From: Owenia fusiformis
Taxonomy: Eukaryota; Annelida; Polychaeta; Sabellida; Oweniidae
Length of the DNA: 64,000 nt
Reading direction: 5' to 3'
Assembly: GCA_903813345.2 (NCBI GenBank)
Contig: CAIIXF020000001.1
Span: 33,104,866-33,168,865 of the forward strand
Positions 37,701-52,700 of the stretch are shown here, in pieces. Made by a program: the position numbers and the translations under genes. Position 1 is the stretch's first letter. Every line of letters begins with the position of its first letter. Under the pieces are notes generated by a model that was given only the letters and a program-made list of their open reading frames with translations, did not search any database and was not told the DNA's origin.

Positions 37701-40700
37701 AACTGATCTACTCCGGTTACGTTCCCAGCTCCGGTTACGTTCCTAAGTAATATTTTTAAAACTTTTTTTTTAATTAAACAAATTAAATTATAACTTTTAA
37801 TTTAACAAATTATTGCCATTTCTTAGTAAAATGTCGTTCTCCGGTACGTTGCCAAAATTATTCGATGGTACCCCGTGTAATTACAAAACACCTACTGAGG
37901 TCTGAAAAAGTTAAATTTTCAAGGTCGAAGGTCAAGGTCATTAAACTAGGTCACAAATGATGTTATCCAAGTTTCTCAAAGTTTGAGACTACAAATCAAT
38001 TCTTGTCATCAAAATTCCAAGAAAACCGCTAACCTGTTCAACTTGAAATTTTTACACATGCAATAGCAGACTAGTGCCAAGATCTGATTAGGTTTAGGGC
38101 ATGCTGGGTAAACTACGTGGTGGCCATTTTGAATTTTTCAACAAATCTTGTCATCAAAATTCCAGGAAAACCACTCCTCCGTTCAACTTGAAATTTTTAC
38201 AGATGCAAGAGCAGACTATTGCCAAGATCTGAATAGGTTTTGGGTATGCTGGCTGAATTACATGGTGGCCATTTTGAATTTTTCAATTTGGCGGCCATTT
38301 TGAATTTTTCAACTTGCTCCAAATTGACCAAATTGTTTTTTTTAAAAACATCTACAAGTTCTCAGAAAATCAAATCTGACCTTAGATTTCAGATTTGACC
38401 TTTCGTTGACCTTCAGTGACCTTGAAAAGGTCAAAAAGTTGATTTTCTAAATTGATATTTTGGATTTAAATTTAGGTCAGCTTAATTACAAAACACCTAC
38501 TGAGGTCTGAAAAAGTTAAATTTTCAAGGTCGAAGGTCATCAAATTAGGTCACAAACAATGTTATCTAAATTTTCCCAAAGTTCAAGACTACAGATAAAT
38601 TCTTCTCATCAAAATTGCAGGAAAACCGCTAACCTTGTCAACTTGAAATGTTTACAGATGCAAGAGCAGACTAGTGCCAAGGTCTGATTAGGTTTTGGCC
38701 ATGCTGGGTAAATTGCATGGTGGCCAGTTTGCTCTTCAAAGTGCGATATTTATCACTGTGTGTCTTGTTTATCTTGGCCATGGCCAGATTTCCCTGTTCT
38801 TTCAGATATTCGCACATTTATTTTTTTGATTATTAACAGGATGCTCCTTCTCTTCTTCAAACCATCAAACAGATCGTGATTTTCTTTGTTTTTCTCCATT
38901 GTCGTTTATACAGTAATAATGCGAATGTTACAACAAATGAACCATTATGCGAACGACGATTATGAGGAACAAGATGTAAAGCTATATCTGCTCGCTGATG
39001 AAAATGTGCTTTATGTACATGTAACACATCCAAGTATGAGATAAAGTTATTTATCCCATACTTGGACGTGTTACAAGTATATAGAGATTATCCTATATGA
39101 GGTTCAGGATATTGGGATTATCCCGAGGCAAATATAATATATTTGCCCGAGGGCCACAGGTCCTGAGGAAATATTTTATATTGGCCAAGGGATAATCCCA
39201 ATATCCTGAACCGACTAGAGGATAATATGTTTATCCCATACAAATCTTGGTCATCTGGTTCACATTGTTCAATCTTGGAAATATTTTAGAATATTCATGT
39301 CCAGTTTTGTTTTCTTGGCCGTGGGCAGATTTTCCTGTTCTCTCAAATATTCCCACATTTATTTTCTCGAATTTTTTGATTGATTAAGTGGATGCTCCTT
39401 CCCTTTTTTAAACCATCAAACAGATCCCGATTGTCTGTGTTTTCTCCATTGTCGTTTACAGTCATTACGCGAACAATACAAATTATGAACAAATATGCGA
39501 GCGGCGATTATGACGTAGTGGGCAGATATACTATATCTGCCCGCTCGGAGCGGGAAGTAAAGCTATATCTGCCCGCTGATTAAATTATAAGTTTTTACAA
39601 ACCAGCTTTATGTACCTGTAACACGTCCAAGTATGGGGTAAATAGCTCAAATATTTTTCGTATGTCCCGCTCCATCGGAGCTCCGGGACATATAAATCGT
39701 ATGTCCCGCACAAGCCGTCCTCCGGGACATACGATGGCTGTATGTCCCGCCCCAAGAATTTACGTCATAAATATTTCAGCGCACTGAACTAAACAAATGA
39801 CAAAGATGGCAGACGAACGAACGGAACAAAATGATTATATATTTTGCAATTTAACACACCAGAGCATATGGGATACATGCTTATTATTTAAAACCTCATC
39901 AGGTATGGAATACAACAGTTATGCACGGTCGGTTTGGATACATGGAATATCCCTTGGGATATATAATTATCCCATCGAACGAAGTTCGGAGGGATATAGG
40001 GAACGCCTCCGTCCGTCCGTCCGTCCATACGTCTGTCCGTACGTCCGTCCGTCCGTCCGTCTGTCCGTCCGTCCGTCCGGGCAATAACTCAAATACCGTT
40101 GGCCCGATTTTGTTCATATTTTGTACACATATACCTTATGGGGGTAGAAGTTCTGCTCGAAAGCCGATTTTCAAAATGGCCACTCATTTCAAAATGGCGG
40201 CCATTTTAGTGCCGATTTTACAGTAATTTAGGCGCAATATGTAAAACTGTTATATCAATATGTTTTAAATGTAAAAAAATTATAAAGGACATTAATAATG
40301 CTACAAATGTAGATATTAAAGAAGCACATGGCAGCCATCTTGAAAAATGGCGGCCTTTACTCGTCATTTTACAATTTTTGCTATAACTCAAAAAATAGTG
40401 GAGCGATTTTGTTCATATTTGGTATGTGAATACTATAAGCATTGTACACTGTCTAAAGACACTTTTGGTAGAAGGTGGCCATTTGAAAAAAAATTGAAAA
40501 ATGGCCACCATTTTAACGTATTTTACTATAACTCGAAAAGTAGTGGAGCGATTTTGTTCATATTTGGTATGTGAATACTATAAGTATGGCACACTGTCCT
40601 ATGACACTTTTGGTAGAAGGCGGCCATTTTGAAAATCTTTTGAAAAATGGCCGCCATTTTACTGTATTTTACTATAACTCGAAAAGTAGTGGAGCGATTT

Positions 40701-43700
40701 TGTTCATATTTGATATGTGAATGCTTTAAGCATGGCACATTGTCTAATAAAACTTTGGGGAGTAGTCGGCCATTTTGAAAAATGGCCACCATTTTTATGT
40801 GTGTTATTTTACAAATATGTGTGCGATTTTTCAAAAATTTTAGAGGTGGCTACTGAAAAGCATATTATTTCTTCTGATGACAACTTGGCTAATGAGCAAC
40901 CATTTTGAAAATGGTGACCTTTCTGGTGTGTTGTTTTATGATATTTGCTATTCGTTTGTAAAAATGCCAGCCATTTCTGTTCGATGGGATTCGCTACGCT
41001 TTGGCGTTGCCGTTGTTCTGGTATATCTTCCCTCGGTCCCTCGGGAAGATATATTGTATATCCCTTGGGATATTCCCTGTATCCAAAACCTCCCAGTGCA
41101 TAACCCCTATATATGTTCCGCTCTGAGTGGGCAGATATAGTATATCTGCTCGCTACGTCATAATCGCCATTCGCATATTGGTTCAACGTTCGCAGGCAAT
41201 CACATCTTTTTGATGCTTTAAAAAGGGAAGGAGCTGTATGCCCTGTTACTAATCAAAGATTTAAAGAACAGGAAAATCAGGCAATGGCCAAGAAAACAAA
41301 ACTGGACATGAATATTCTAAAATAATTCCACAAAGTGGAACAAAATGACCAAGATGGTATGGGATAAACAGATCATCCAATATCCTGAACCTCATATAGG
41401 ATAATCTCTATGTATCTCACAATTTGGTGGGTTTAGGGTAGATAACACCCGGGAATATATATTATATCTTAGAAAGGGGCAGGATATATTGTATATGTGC
41501 CCCTTTAGTCCGATTGCGGGCAAATATCATATATCCATCTCGCTCCTTGGAACATGATTTTTATTTTTATGTCCCTGCCACATCGTGTGGGGCCATATTG
41601 TCGGCCTAGAGCTGACTAATGTTTTGGCATTCTGAAAATGAGAAGCAGATATAAAATATTAAAACATTTTGGTCATTTACTGTACTTGAGTTATAATCTT
41701 GTTTTTTCAATGTATTGAAGGAAAATGCTAAATATAATTGATTATACTTTTAACAAGTGAAGGAGCATATTTATCCATGTTAATAATCAAAGATTCCAGA
41801 AAATAAATGTAGATGAATATCTGAAAGAATATGAAAATCCAGACATGCCAAGAAAACAAAACTGGACCCGAATATTCTTAAAGAATTCAAGTACAGTGGA
41901 GATTTTCTCGAACTTGGACCAATAGACTACTAGGAATACGCAATACAATCGTCCCTTATAAAAAATTCAACCTTGAAAGTCTGAATTTAAACCATCGGAC
42001 AATCATTGCACAATCACTGATCCAATCATTTATGCAACCATGCCAACGGTTACAATGCAACCATTACAATTTTGGTTGTAAACTCATTGAAAATATTTCA
42101 ATCATATGTAACCATTGTAAACGCTTGACAATTTTGATTGCATTTCTTGCAACCGTTTCAATCAAATGCAACCCTTTAAAACTATGGCAATATTATCTCA
42201 ATACAACACAAAATAATTATGTTGCTCCTTAAAATATATTTTTAAATGTATGTATTTCATGCATACATGTCAGAATTTAAAATTTGAAATTTGATCAAAA
42301 AGATATTTAAAGTATTGAAATAGTTTAGTAAACTTGTCTTATGAATGAAAATATATTGAACCAATTTCCATCTAACATTGAAGGATGGTGATTGTCTCAC
42401 TCACATGTATATTATCTAGATAACAGCAATGCTAAGGCATAGCAACTTCCCTTGCTGACATGACTATCATTTTTACAAAATCCCTTCACTACTTTTTAAG
42501 TTATTGCAAAAACATTTGAAATAATTTTGATTGGGTCAAGTCTTGAATTTTACAAATTCAAACACTTATACTTCATCTTGTAACTATCACAATTTTAAAG
42601 GAAGGAAAATGTGTCTAGAAGGAAGAAATCCTTCAATCAGAAAATAATCTGATTATTGATTTGAAAATGCAATCAGACATTACAGGATGTGTTTTAAATA
42701 ATTAAGTTGATAAGCATAACTTTAAAAACTCTGATTACAGTAAGACTCAGTCTCTCTAGTTTGATTAGAGTCTGCTTTGAAGGAAGTGTCTAAAGAAACT
42801 TTATTAATCCATTAATCCATAAACAAAACAAAAATAATTTGGCAAGGCAAAACAAACCTTATTACAGAAAAACTCTCAGTTTGATTAGTCTGCTATAAAG
42901 GAAGCATCTTATGTAATTTAATTATTCCTTACACAGAACTTGATAAATTATAATTTGCCAAAGAACAATAACTTAATCCATAAATCCATGAATAAAATGA
43001 AGTACAAAAATTCTGAAAATATTATTTTCAGTTTCATATACTTGCTATTTGAGATTTCTTAGCACTTATTGAAGCAATTGAATAAAGAAACAAACCCTCA
43101 AAAATCTGAAAACACTTTTTAAATTTCTAAGCCCCCCCCCCCCTTCTGCATAAAATAGAGAATATAAATAAATATATAGTATAACACAAGCTGAAAATAA
43201 ATATAACAGAAACTAGGACTATGAACCCTATTTCTGGTCAAGCATTTTGATTAGCTGTTCAACCGTTTTAATTAGCTGTTCAACCGTTTTAATTAGCTGT
43301 TCAACCGTTTTAATTGGCTGTTCAAGCATTTTGATTTGCCTATACCCATTTCAATATGTAGTAGGTATTGTTGTGTTGAGCAATATCATAAAAAATATTT
43401 GCCAAGAAAGAACATGGTAATTAAATCTGTTGTGAATAATGTGTTTCACACATAATATACAGTCAATATCAAATTAGTTATCTTGTTTGTATTTTTTAAA
43501 TTTAGTGAGTTATACTCTTGATATGGGGTGTTAACTACACATAATATAGATACATTTGAAAAACATTCTCACTAAATATTTGGAGATTTGCTCAATTCTT
43601 TTCATAATTAACATTAAAGATGCATCATTTTGGCCATATCAGATAAAGGGAAATAAAAACCTCTTACAGACTGGGCATAATGTCTCATAGCTACTATATA

Positions 43701-46700
43701 GAAAGCATATTACTATAAAAATATAAATTCTGTATACAAAGTTTTCAAATCTGTATGTTAAAATAATATGGATAATCTATTATTTTTTGAAAGGCATTTT
43801 ATTCTATAATAGATTTTTTTAATAGAAATATGAGATTTTTTTTATAAACATACCCCATTATATATTAATTAGGGACAGAAATCACTAAGATCACCTGATT
43901 CAGTTTAATCGGGCGCTTCCAAATTGGTTATAGCAGGGGGAAGGAGGTACGGATTCTGGATACCTGCTTAGGAGAATGGCTGATGAACATGCCAATATTG
44001 TGTTGAATTTTGCCAATAGTTAACTGAATACTGCCAAAAGCTTAATGAATACTGTCAATAGTTTAATGAATACTGGAAAAAGTTATTGAATACTATTATG
44101 AATACTAACAATTAGTTCATTGAATACTGGCAATAAAGTAATGAATACTGGCAATAGTTTATTGAATACTGCCAATATTATAATGAATGCTGGCAATAGT
44201 ATAATAATGAACATTGCCAGAAATGTCACTTTTATGAACACTTATAGAAGTTTGATGAACACTAGATATGGTAATTTTAATTGTGTAAATAATGTAAATG
44301 ACAGAGAACTAAACTAAATTTAGTAATTTACTATAATAAACATGCAAGTATGTTTGCAGAAAAAATATCTTAATATACTGTTGTTGAATAGAGGTAGATT
44401 CAAATCAATACTTAAAGATAATTTTAATTCAGGTAAAATGATAATTTTTTGGAACGATACTAATTCAGGATGGTTGCAGGGGTTGAACTATGCAATCATT
44501 GAACAAAACATATTGCAACCATTTACATTTCAATGTGAAATGGTTGCAGTTTGCAATGGTTGCAGATTACAATGATTGTAAAGAAACAGTTGCGCAGTCG
44601 TTGAAAAAGAGTTGACTTTGCTTGGTTGAACGCAATGATTGCACAATGATTGCTTATCATTGTACAATGGTTTTTCCTTTGATCTTAGTAGTTGAAACAA
44701 TCAGTATTCAATGATTGATGGAAACGGTTTAAATTCGGACTTTCAAGGTTGAATTTTTTATAAGGGTGTAGCTTAGAATGACAACAATATTTTTACCTTT
44801 TATATCTGGGATATTCCACTTTGAAATATACAGGGTCAGATTTTGAAAAAATAATTTCAGCTTTATTTGTCCTTATAACAAACTGCAAAGTATTTTCACA
44901 AATATTTTTCGAAACTGTCGATAATCATGAAATGGTTTATTGTGACGGCACTGACTTTGTTCCCGGAAGCCGACATCCAATGAATTGATATGAAACAAGA
45001 AGCAAGTTCTCGTGTATTGTATAATGTGTAATGTTATCTGTTTTCAGGTGATGCCACTACCTCTGATATACTTAGGAAATACAGTACTTGGTTTAGGAGG
45101 AACACAGCGTCTCAAGTATGAACATTTTCATTTTTTAAGTCAAGTCAAATATAAGGCGTCTTTAGACAAATGTGCATTTTAAATCAAGGTTTAATCGGAT
45201 GGCCTATATCCTGGGGCCTGGCTGGCCATTACATGCTATTTTACGAATTTTGCGAACTGGTCATTCATTTTTCATTTTTTCAGCAATGCCATGTGAGCCC
45301 AGTATCCATGGTTCCATTTTATTGTATGTTCAATTTTATTATCCCATCGAACAAAGTTTAAGTTTATAGGGAACGCCTCCATCCATACGTACATTGGTAT
45401 GTCCGTCGGTCCATCCAGGCAATAACTCAAATACCGTTGGCCCGATTTTGTTCATATTTCGTGCACATACTGTATACTCGATGTGGGTAGAAGTTCTACT
45501 CGAAAGCCGATTTCAAAATGGCCACTTGTTTAAAAATGGTGGCCATTTTAGTGCTTAATCCGTATAAGCAATATGTTTTTGTGTAAAGTGAAAAGTAGTA
45601 TGTGAATACTATGAGCATGTCACACGGTCTAATGACACTTTTGGTAGAAGATGACCATTTTGAAAAATGGCTGCCATGTAAACCACCCTGCGTGCAGAGT
45701 CTAGTTATCCCATCGAACGAAGTTCGGAGGGATATAGGGAACGCCTCCGTCTGTCCGTCCGTCCGTACGTACGTACGTACGTCCGTCCGTCCGTCCGTAC
45801 GTACGTACGTCCGTCGTCCGGGCAATAACTCAAATACCGTTGGCCTGATTTTATTCATATTTTGTACACATATACCCTATGGGAGTAGAAGTTCTGCTCG
45901 AAAGCCGATTTTCAAAATGGCCGCTCATTTAAAAATGGCGGCCATTTTAGTGCCGATTTTACAGTAATTTAGGTGCAATATGTAAAACTGTAATAGCAAT
46001 ATGTTTTAAATGTAAAAAAATTATATAGGACATTAATAAAGCTAGAAATGTAGATATTAAAAAAGCACATGGCAGCCATCTTGAAAAATGGCGGCCTTTG
46101 CTTGTTATTTTACGATTTTTGCTGTAACTCGAAAAGTATTGGAGCGATTTTGTTCATATTTGGTATGTGAATACTATAAGCATGGCACACTGTCTCATGA
46201 CACTTTTGTAGAAGGTGGCCATTTTGAAAAATGGCTGACATTTTGAAAAATGGCCGCCATTTTAACTTATTTTACTAAAACTCGAAAAGTAGTGGAGCGA
46301 TTTTGTTCATATTTGGTATTTGAATACGTATAAGCATGGCACACTGTCTAATGACACTTTTGGTAGAGGGCGGTCATTTTTCAAAATGGCCGCCATTTTA
46401 ATGTATTTTACTATAACTCGAAAAGTAGTGGAGCGATTTTGTTCATATTCGGTATGTGAATACTGTAAGCATGGCACACTGTCTAATGACACTTTTGTTT
46501 GAAGGGATTTTTGAAAAATGGCTGCCATTTTAACTTATTTTACTATAACTCGAAAAGTAGTGGAGCGATTTTGTTCATATTTGGTATGTGAATACGTATA
46601 AGCATGGCACACTGTCTAATGACACTTTTGGTAGAAGGCGGCCATTTTGAAAAATGGCCGCCATTTTAACGTATTTTACTATAACTCGAAAAGTAGTGGA

Positions 46701-49700
46701 GCGATTTTGTTCATATTTGGTATGTGAATATTATAAGCATGGCACACTGTCTAATGACACTTTTGGTAGAAGGTGCCCGTTTTGAAAAATGTTCGATGGG
46801 ATTCGCTACGCTTTGGCGTTGCCGTTGTTCTGGTTATAAACTATCCTTAGCCTAGTATTGACTTTATTACAGTTTAGCAGCCCCGCCCCCACGACCGATG
46901 CCCATGATGGCTCGGGTCATAAATCATTTCATACCTAGCGCACTGACATATTCTGAATCAATCAGCGAGCTGGAAGGAACCTGTGCTACTATGCAATTAC
47001 GTCAGAGAAAATGACTGTTGCCCTTATTTCGCCGACGAACTCTGATTGGCGCGTGAGTTCAGAGATTCATTGAAAACTTAAAGACGAAGCTCTTTTTTGA
47101 GAAGCAAAGTCAAATGAATGCAAAGGGTACGTGTTAAGATGTGTTATTTAACAGCTTTTGCTATAACTCTACCCTGCGTGCAGAGTCTAGTTAAACTACA
47201 CTCTGCCTAGAAAAGACCATATTACAGTTTAGTAGCCCCGCCCTTCAGACGGGTACCAGTGACAGTTTGGGTAATCTCTGATCTACGCGCTGACCTTTCT
47301 TCCACCAATCAGCGAGATTGACGAAACATACTCCAAATGCGTTCTAATTAAATATGCGCATGTCATTGGTCAATTCCGGGCTCAACGATGACGTCAGAAG
47401 GAATGACCATAAATAGAACGTCGGTCAAATTTGGCCGACGAACACTGATTGGCGCGGTGAGCTCACAGGTTTATTTTATTTTGAAAAAGTGAAGACGAAG
47501 CTCTCTTTTCAGAAGTAAAGACAAACGAATGCAAATGGTACTAAAACTCATAAAGTAATCGAGCAATTTTGTTCATATTTGATATGGGAATCCTATGAGC
47601 ATGGCACACTGTCTAATGACTAGAGAAGGGTAGGTCACGGTTCGGTTCGGTACGATTCTCGGTTCTTGTCCCTCGGTTCGGTCGGTTCTTCAATCATATA
47701 TGTACTTAATAAGGTGGGCCTCATAAATTTCAATTGGTGCCACAAATATGGCAACATAAAAGGTGTTTCACTTTTATTTTGTATTATTAGGGGATATAAT
47801 TTTATTTTCAATCTTATAAATGATCAATATGGAATGATGATAGCTGATAATCATTGAATATTTATGGAATTAAATAACTAGAATTGAACTATTTGTATGT
47901 GGCTATCAACAAGTTGCTAGCCCCGTATTAGATGGGAGGGATTCCTTTTTAAACTGGGTCTGGTTGGGTAAGACCTTTCAATATGTTTCCTCACGGCAGA
48001 CAGTGTGTTTCCTGAAAACTAAAATTATATGGATAGCACAGATGTCCTTCAGTTGGGAATATCAGTGCAGTGGGCTAGGGGGTGTTTACCCAAATTCTCA
48101 ACCTGACTTGGGACCTGAGGTAGGACACATGAAAAAGTGTATATATGAGTCATAAAAAATGTTACTATGAGTGGGTAATAGAAGGCAGTTACAAGATAGG
48201 GAATGAATTGAAGTCTAATAAAGATCGCGGTCTTAATTTTTAAAATTAAAAAAAATTTACAAAAAGTTTCTATCACAAAAATTGGAAACCTGCAGCGTAT
48301 TTCAATGTCGTGTTGCACAACCGACATAGGGTAGACGTATTCTCATCGTAGAAACCGAATACTTCCAAGCATCCAACTTAGGCATCGCGGGGAAAGGCTC
48401 TATTATGGTTTTACAAGCTCTTTGCCTAAGACTTCGAAAACTGTCCGCCATTTTTAAAACACAAGTGTTTCCGCGCGAAATAAATTCACGCTCGCAAGTA
48501 GAATTATGTTCCCTCGAGAAATATCCAAGGAGACGATTTTATTACCGTATGGATTGTTTAAAGTTGTTCAATTGTCGTTTAAATGGTACTTTCATTCGCT
48601 ATTTAGATGAAATAGAGCTGTAATTATTTGCGCAAAAAATTGGTATTCATGTTACACTGCACGAAAATAAAGTATTTCCCTGGGGAATGATGGAACCGTT
48701 CTGGACTCGGTTCTTGGTGATCAGACGGTCCCAGTAGAACCGTGAGGCCAAAAACCGCGGTTAATCGAACCGAACCGTAACCGACCCTTCTCTACTAATG
48801 ACACTTTGGGTAGTAGGTGGCCATTTTGAAAAATTGCTATATACTTTGTTTGTAAAATGCCAGCCATGGCTGTTCGATGGGATTTGGTACACTTTGGCGT
48901 TGCTGTTGTCAAGTTTGTATTATAAAGAAAAATGTGTATATGGAATTGTTTTCTCATGCTCTTTGTTTGTTTCAGTCTGCCAATGTTCACAGTGCTTAGG
49001 AGGTTTTCTATACTCTTCACAATGATAGCAGAATATTGGATTTTAGGGTAAGGTTCTTTTCTGATTGTTGGACTACTGGATAGATCATTCACGAAAAGTG
49101 AAACAAGGGTTCCTCTGAACATTGGTATCTAATTTATGGCTGTTATGAGTTCAAGGCAGAACTGAACCTATTAATTTTGCAAACAAAAGTATTAGACTGA
49201 ATTTATTTCATTGAGTATTATACCGGTACTTTAGTTATCCCAACGAACGAAGTTCGGTAGGGATATAGTGAAGCCCTCCGTCCGTCAGTCCATCAGTCCA
49301 TCAGTCCGTCCGTCAGTCCGTCCGTCCGTCTGTCCGTCCGGAAGATAACTCAAATACTAGTAGACGGATTTTCTTCATATTTAGCGGAAAGATGTGTATA
49401 AGTGAATAGTTTTACGCAAAAAAAATATTTCAAGATGGCCGCCGCTTTAAAAATGACGGGACTTTTTCGCAAAAATCATAAATTTTTCATTCTAAACCAA
49501 AGTAATTAATATTATTGTTTGAAATTTTGGTAGTATATTCGCAACATCTATCTATTTCACATATATTCCGTGTTTTTCATCCTGACCCCCAGGGGCCGTG
49601 TATGGGGGTCCCGAGACTGCGGCTAATTGTAACCCTGTCGGTTACAATTGGCCGCAATGCGGCTAATTGTAACTCGACTGTGGATATTGCGGCCAATTGT

Positions 49701-52700
49701 AACCCAATCACTAATTGTAACCTAAAGCGGTTAATTGTAATCCAAATTTTGAAAATTTAATTTTATGTCTTAAATACAATTAAATTGCTATTTAATTAGT
49801 TTTAGAATCTGTTAATCTTACAATTGAGTCAGATGTCCAGAAATAAGCCCTTTATTAGTTCATCTTTTCAGAAAAGCAACAAACTTGGTATATTTGTAGA
49901 AACACTTCATCTGAGTGAAAAATGATTTTAGTGTTAGTGATTTGGGATAGTCTTTGTGGATTTTTTAGCCCCTGACCCCCTCAACTATCATGCATGTGGG
50001 GGTACATTATAAACACTAATTAAAAATGATTTTAAAGTAATTTTCTTTAAATGACTTCATTTGGTGATATCTTTGAGTCTTGAAATTGTGTAAAACCCAT
50101 TTTGAAAGTGGTGTTTAGAGGGAAAATACATGTTTACTAAATTATCTAGCAATAATTCATGGTTTAAAGGGCCAGATATGTGACATCTAGTACTGTATTT
50201 CAAGAATTTGATGACTTGAAGTCTTTAAAAAATCCATTGTAATAGAGATTTGGGTGTTTATCACAGACAAAATATATAGCCAAGTTACCGTCATGTATTT
50301 TTTTTGATGAAAAGTATTGAAATTTCAATTTTTAGCTCTTATGGCTCAGGGTAACCTTAATGATTTTTTTTAAGATATGCAATGTATGCATCTCATATGA
50401 GCTCAGAATGGTATATAACATCTTGTTTTGTCATATCATTCCTAATTGAATGTAAAAAATGATTGTAAATTTTTAAAGAATTTAATTTACATTTTCGCTA
50501 CTGAAGGGCCAGGGGTAACAATATTTTACCTTAGTAATTTTTAAGATAATGTAATATATGCATCTCATATGAACTCAAGATGGTGCACATAGTATTGTGA
50601 TTGGACATTTCTTAAAAATCTAAATTTTTGCTTATCTTAAATGAGCTCAAAATGGTGTATATCATCTTTTTTGTCTTATTATTCCTAAAGAGATGTAAAA
50701 ATGATTGGAAATTGGAAAAATGACATTTTCAAAGTAGCTTGTGATGGTTCAGGGATATTTTACCATAATGACTTTCAAGATAGGCTTATACGTATGTCTC
50801 ATTAAAATGAGCTCAGAATAGTGATTTTAGTCTTGTTTTCTCATATTGTTCCTACAAAAAAATTCTGTGTCACGTTTGAATTTCAATATCTATTTATTCC
50901 TTTTAAGTACAATGGAAGAATACTTTCTAAGATATGAAAATGTTTGATAGTCCAGTTAATACTGAGTAGTAGCATTGTTGGATTCCATGTACATGTACAA
51001 TCATTTGAGAATATTATACAAATCTATAAAACATAATAAAAAAGTTCAAGATTGATGGATTCTGACAGTCTTCCCTACTGCATAGCCCAGAGGAAATCAG
51101 ATCTGCTTTCAAACATTCCTCAACACTCCTTACAGGAACATCTAAAAAAATGGTGGTACCACCATCCAGGTCTCAAACTCAATTGATTTAGAAAATTAGT
51201 AGAGTGCAGATGTAAAATGTAACATATCATATCCATTGATTATATGAATTCTTGCTAGATAAGAGGGTTAAAATGTATTTTCCTCACTAAAAACCACTTC
51301 TTGGTTTTTACACAATTTAAAGGTCAAAAGCAATCACCAAATAAAGTCATTAAAAAATACTTTAAAACCATTTTTAATTAGTTTTTTTTATAATAACATG
51401 TATTTAAGACAGAAAATTAAATTTTTTAAATTTGGATTACTATTTAACCGCTTTAGATTTCAATCAATGATTGTGTTACAATTGACCGCAATATCCACAG
51501 TGGGGCTATAATGGACCGTGCCATAGACTTGAGATAATGGGATCAGACCATCATAAGATGATTCCATATTATACTCCAGTTAAACCGTTGTAAATATTCA
51601 CAACTAAATGAAAAATTGCAATACAGAGTAAACCTAGTGTTATGAATAGCCATTTGTAAGTAAAAAAACAACATATCAAAAATCTAACTTGTGGAAAACC
51701 TTAAAATCACCCTGGGGTAATTTTATGAGGGGTACTAGGATAAACATTAATAATTTCTGTTATATAACTCCAATCACAATAAGGCTGGTTTAATATAATA
51801 AGGTTTTATTTATTTGCAATAAGATTTTACACTTGATAACATATGAAGGCCTAGGTAAACATTACATTATTGGCCTCCCTTATTTGAACTTTGCAAATTA
51901 AAATATATGTATGTTGGTTCTCAAGCATGTGTCCTGCCATTTATAAGTGTTTCAGTATCCTTATGAAAAAAGTAAGAAATGAATGATGATGATAATGATT
52001 GATGAAAGATGGATTGGACTTTGTCTTAGAGATCACAACTTAATTGCTCAAAATCTTTAATATTTCAGGTAAATCTGAAGCTTTCTATAATAACAGATGT
52101 TTCTATTTCTCTTCAAATGATTTAAAAATAAACATTAAGTTACCCTAAAAACATATTTGGGGAGTGTTTAGTAAGATAACACGATTAATATGATGAATTA
52201 TATGATATCTTCGACTCTGGACTCTATTCTATTAGGTGACTTCCACTCTAAGTATAGCTTTATTATACTCAAATGAAAGGCAATTAAGAGTAGATTGCAA
52301 ATATTGTATCTTTTTTCTGATTCGTGCCTCGTAAAATTCAAAATGGCCGTCTAATGTATGATTTCGCAATAATTTTTCGATCCCTTCAAAGTATGGCTAT
52401 ATAATACTCAAATTGAAGGAATTTTGGATTATATAACAATTATGGTATTATTTTTCAGATTTGTACCTCAGAAAATTCAAAATGGATTTTTTCAAGATGG
52501 CCACCACTTTAAAAATGACGGGACTTTTTCGCAAAAATCATAAATCTTTCATTCTAAACCAAAGTACGGTAATTAATATTATTGTTTGAAATTTTGGTAG
52601 CAACATCTATCTATTTCACATATATTCCGTGTTTTTCATCCTGACCCCCAGGGGCCGTGTATCAGGAAAACAGAAAAAAAATATAATTTTTAGATCTTTC

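Larger units (their letters stand above)
35226..38760. repeat. directly repeated block split by a later insertion
   Basis: 35226-35700, 37975-38475 and 38480-38730 share AACTTGAAATTTTTACA, GATGCAAGAGCAGACTA, GGCCATTTTGAATTTTTCAA and a reversed satellite unit. The first unit is interrupted at 35701 by the 2.2-kb element; the second shows the empty site at about 38473. The GGGCGGGC run (35195-35225) marks the left edge. Confidence 0.75.

Noticed and set aside
39797-40226. Overlapping open frames on both strands rich in S-V-R-P or T-D-G-R-T
   Set aside because: They are translations of the CCGT microsatellite and flanking repeat of a transposable element, not proteins. The same applies to 45496-45967.
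48721-49122. 133-codon minus-strand frame
   Set aside because: Runs antisense across SLC35D exon 5 and the right end of a hAT-like element; a shadow frame.
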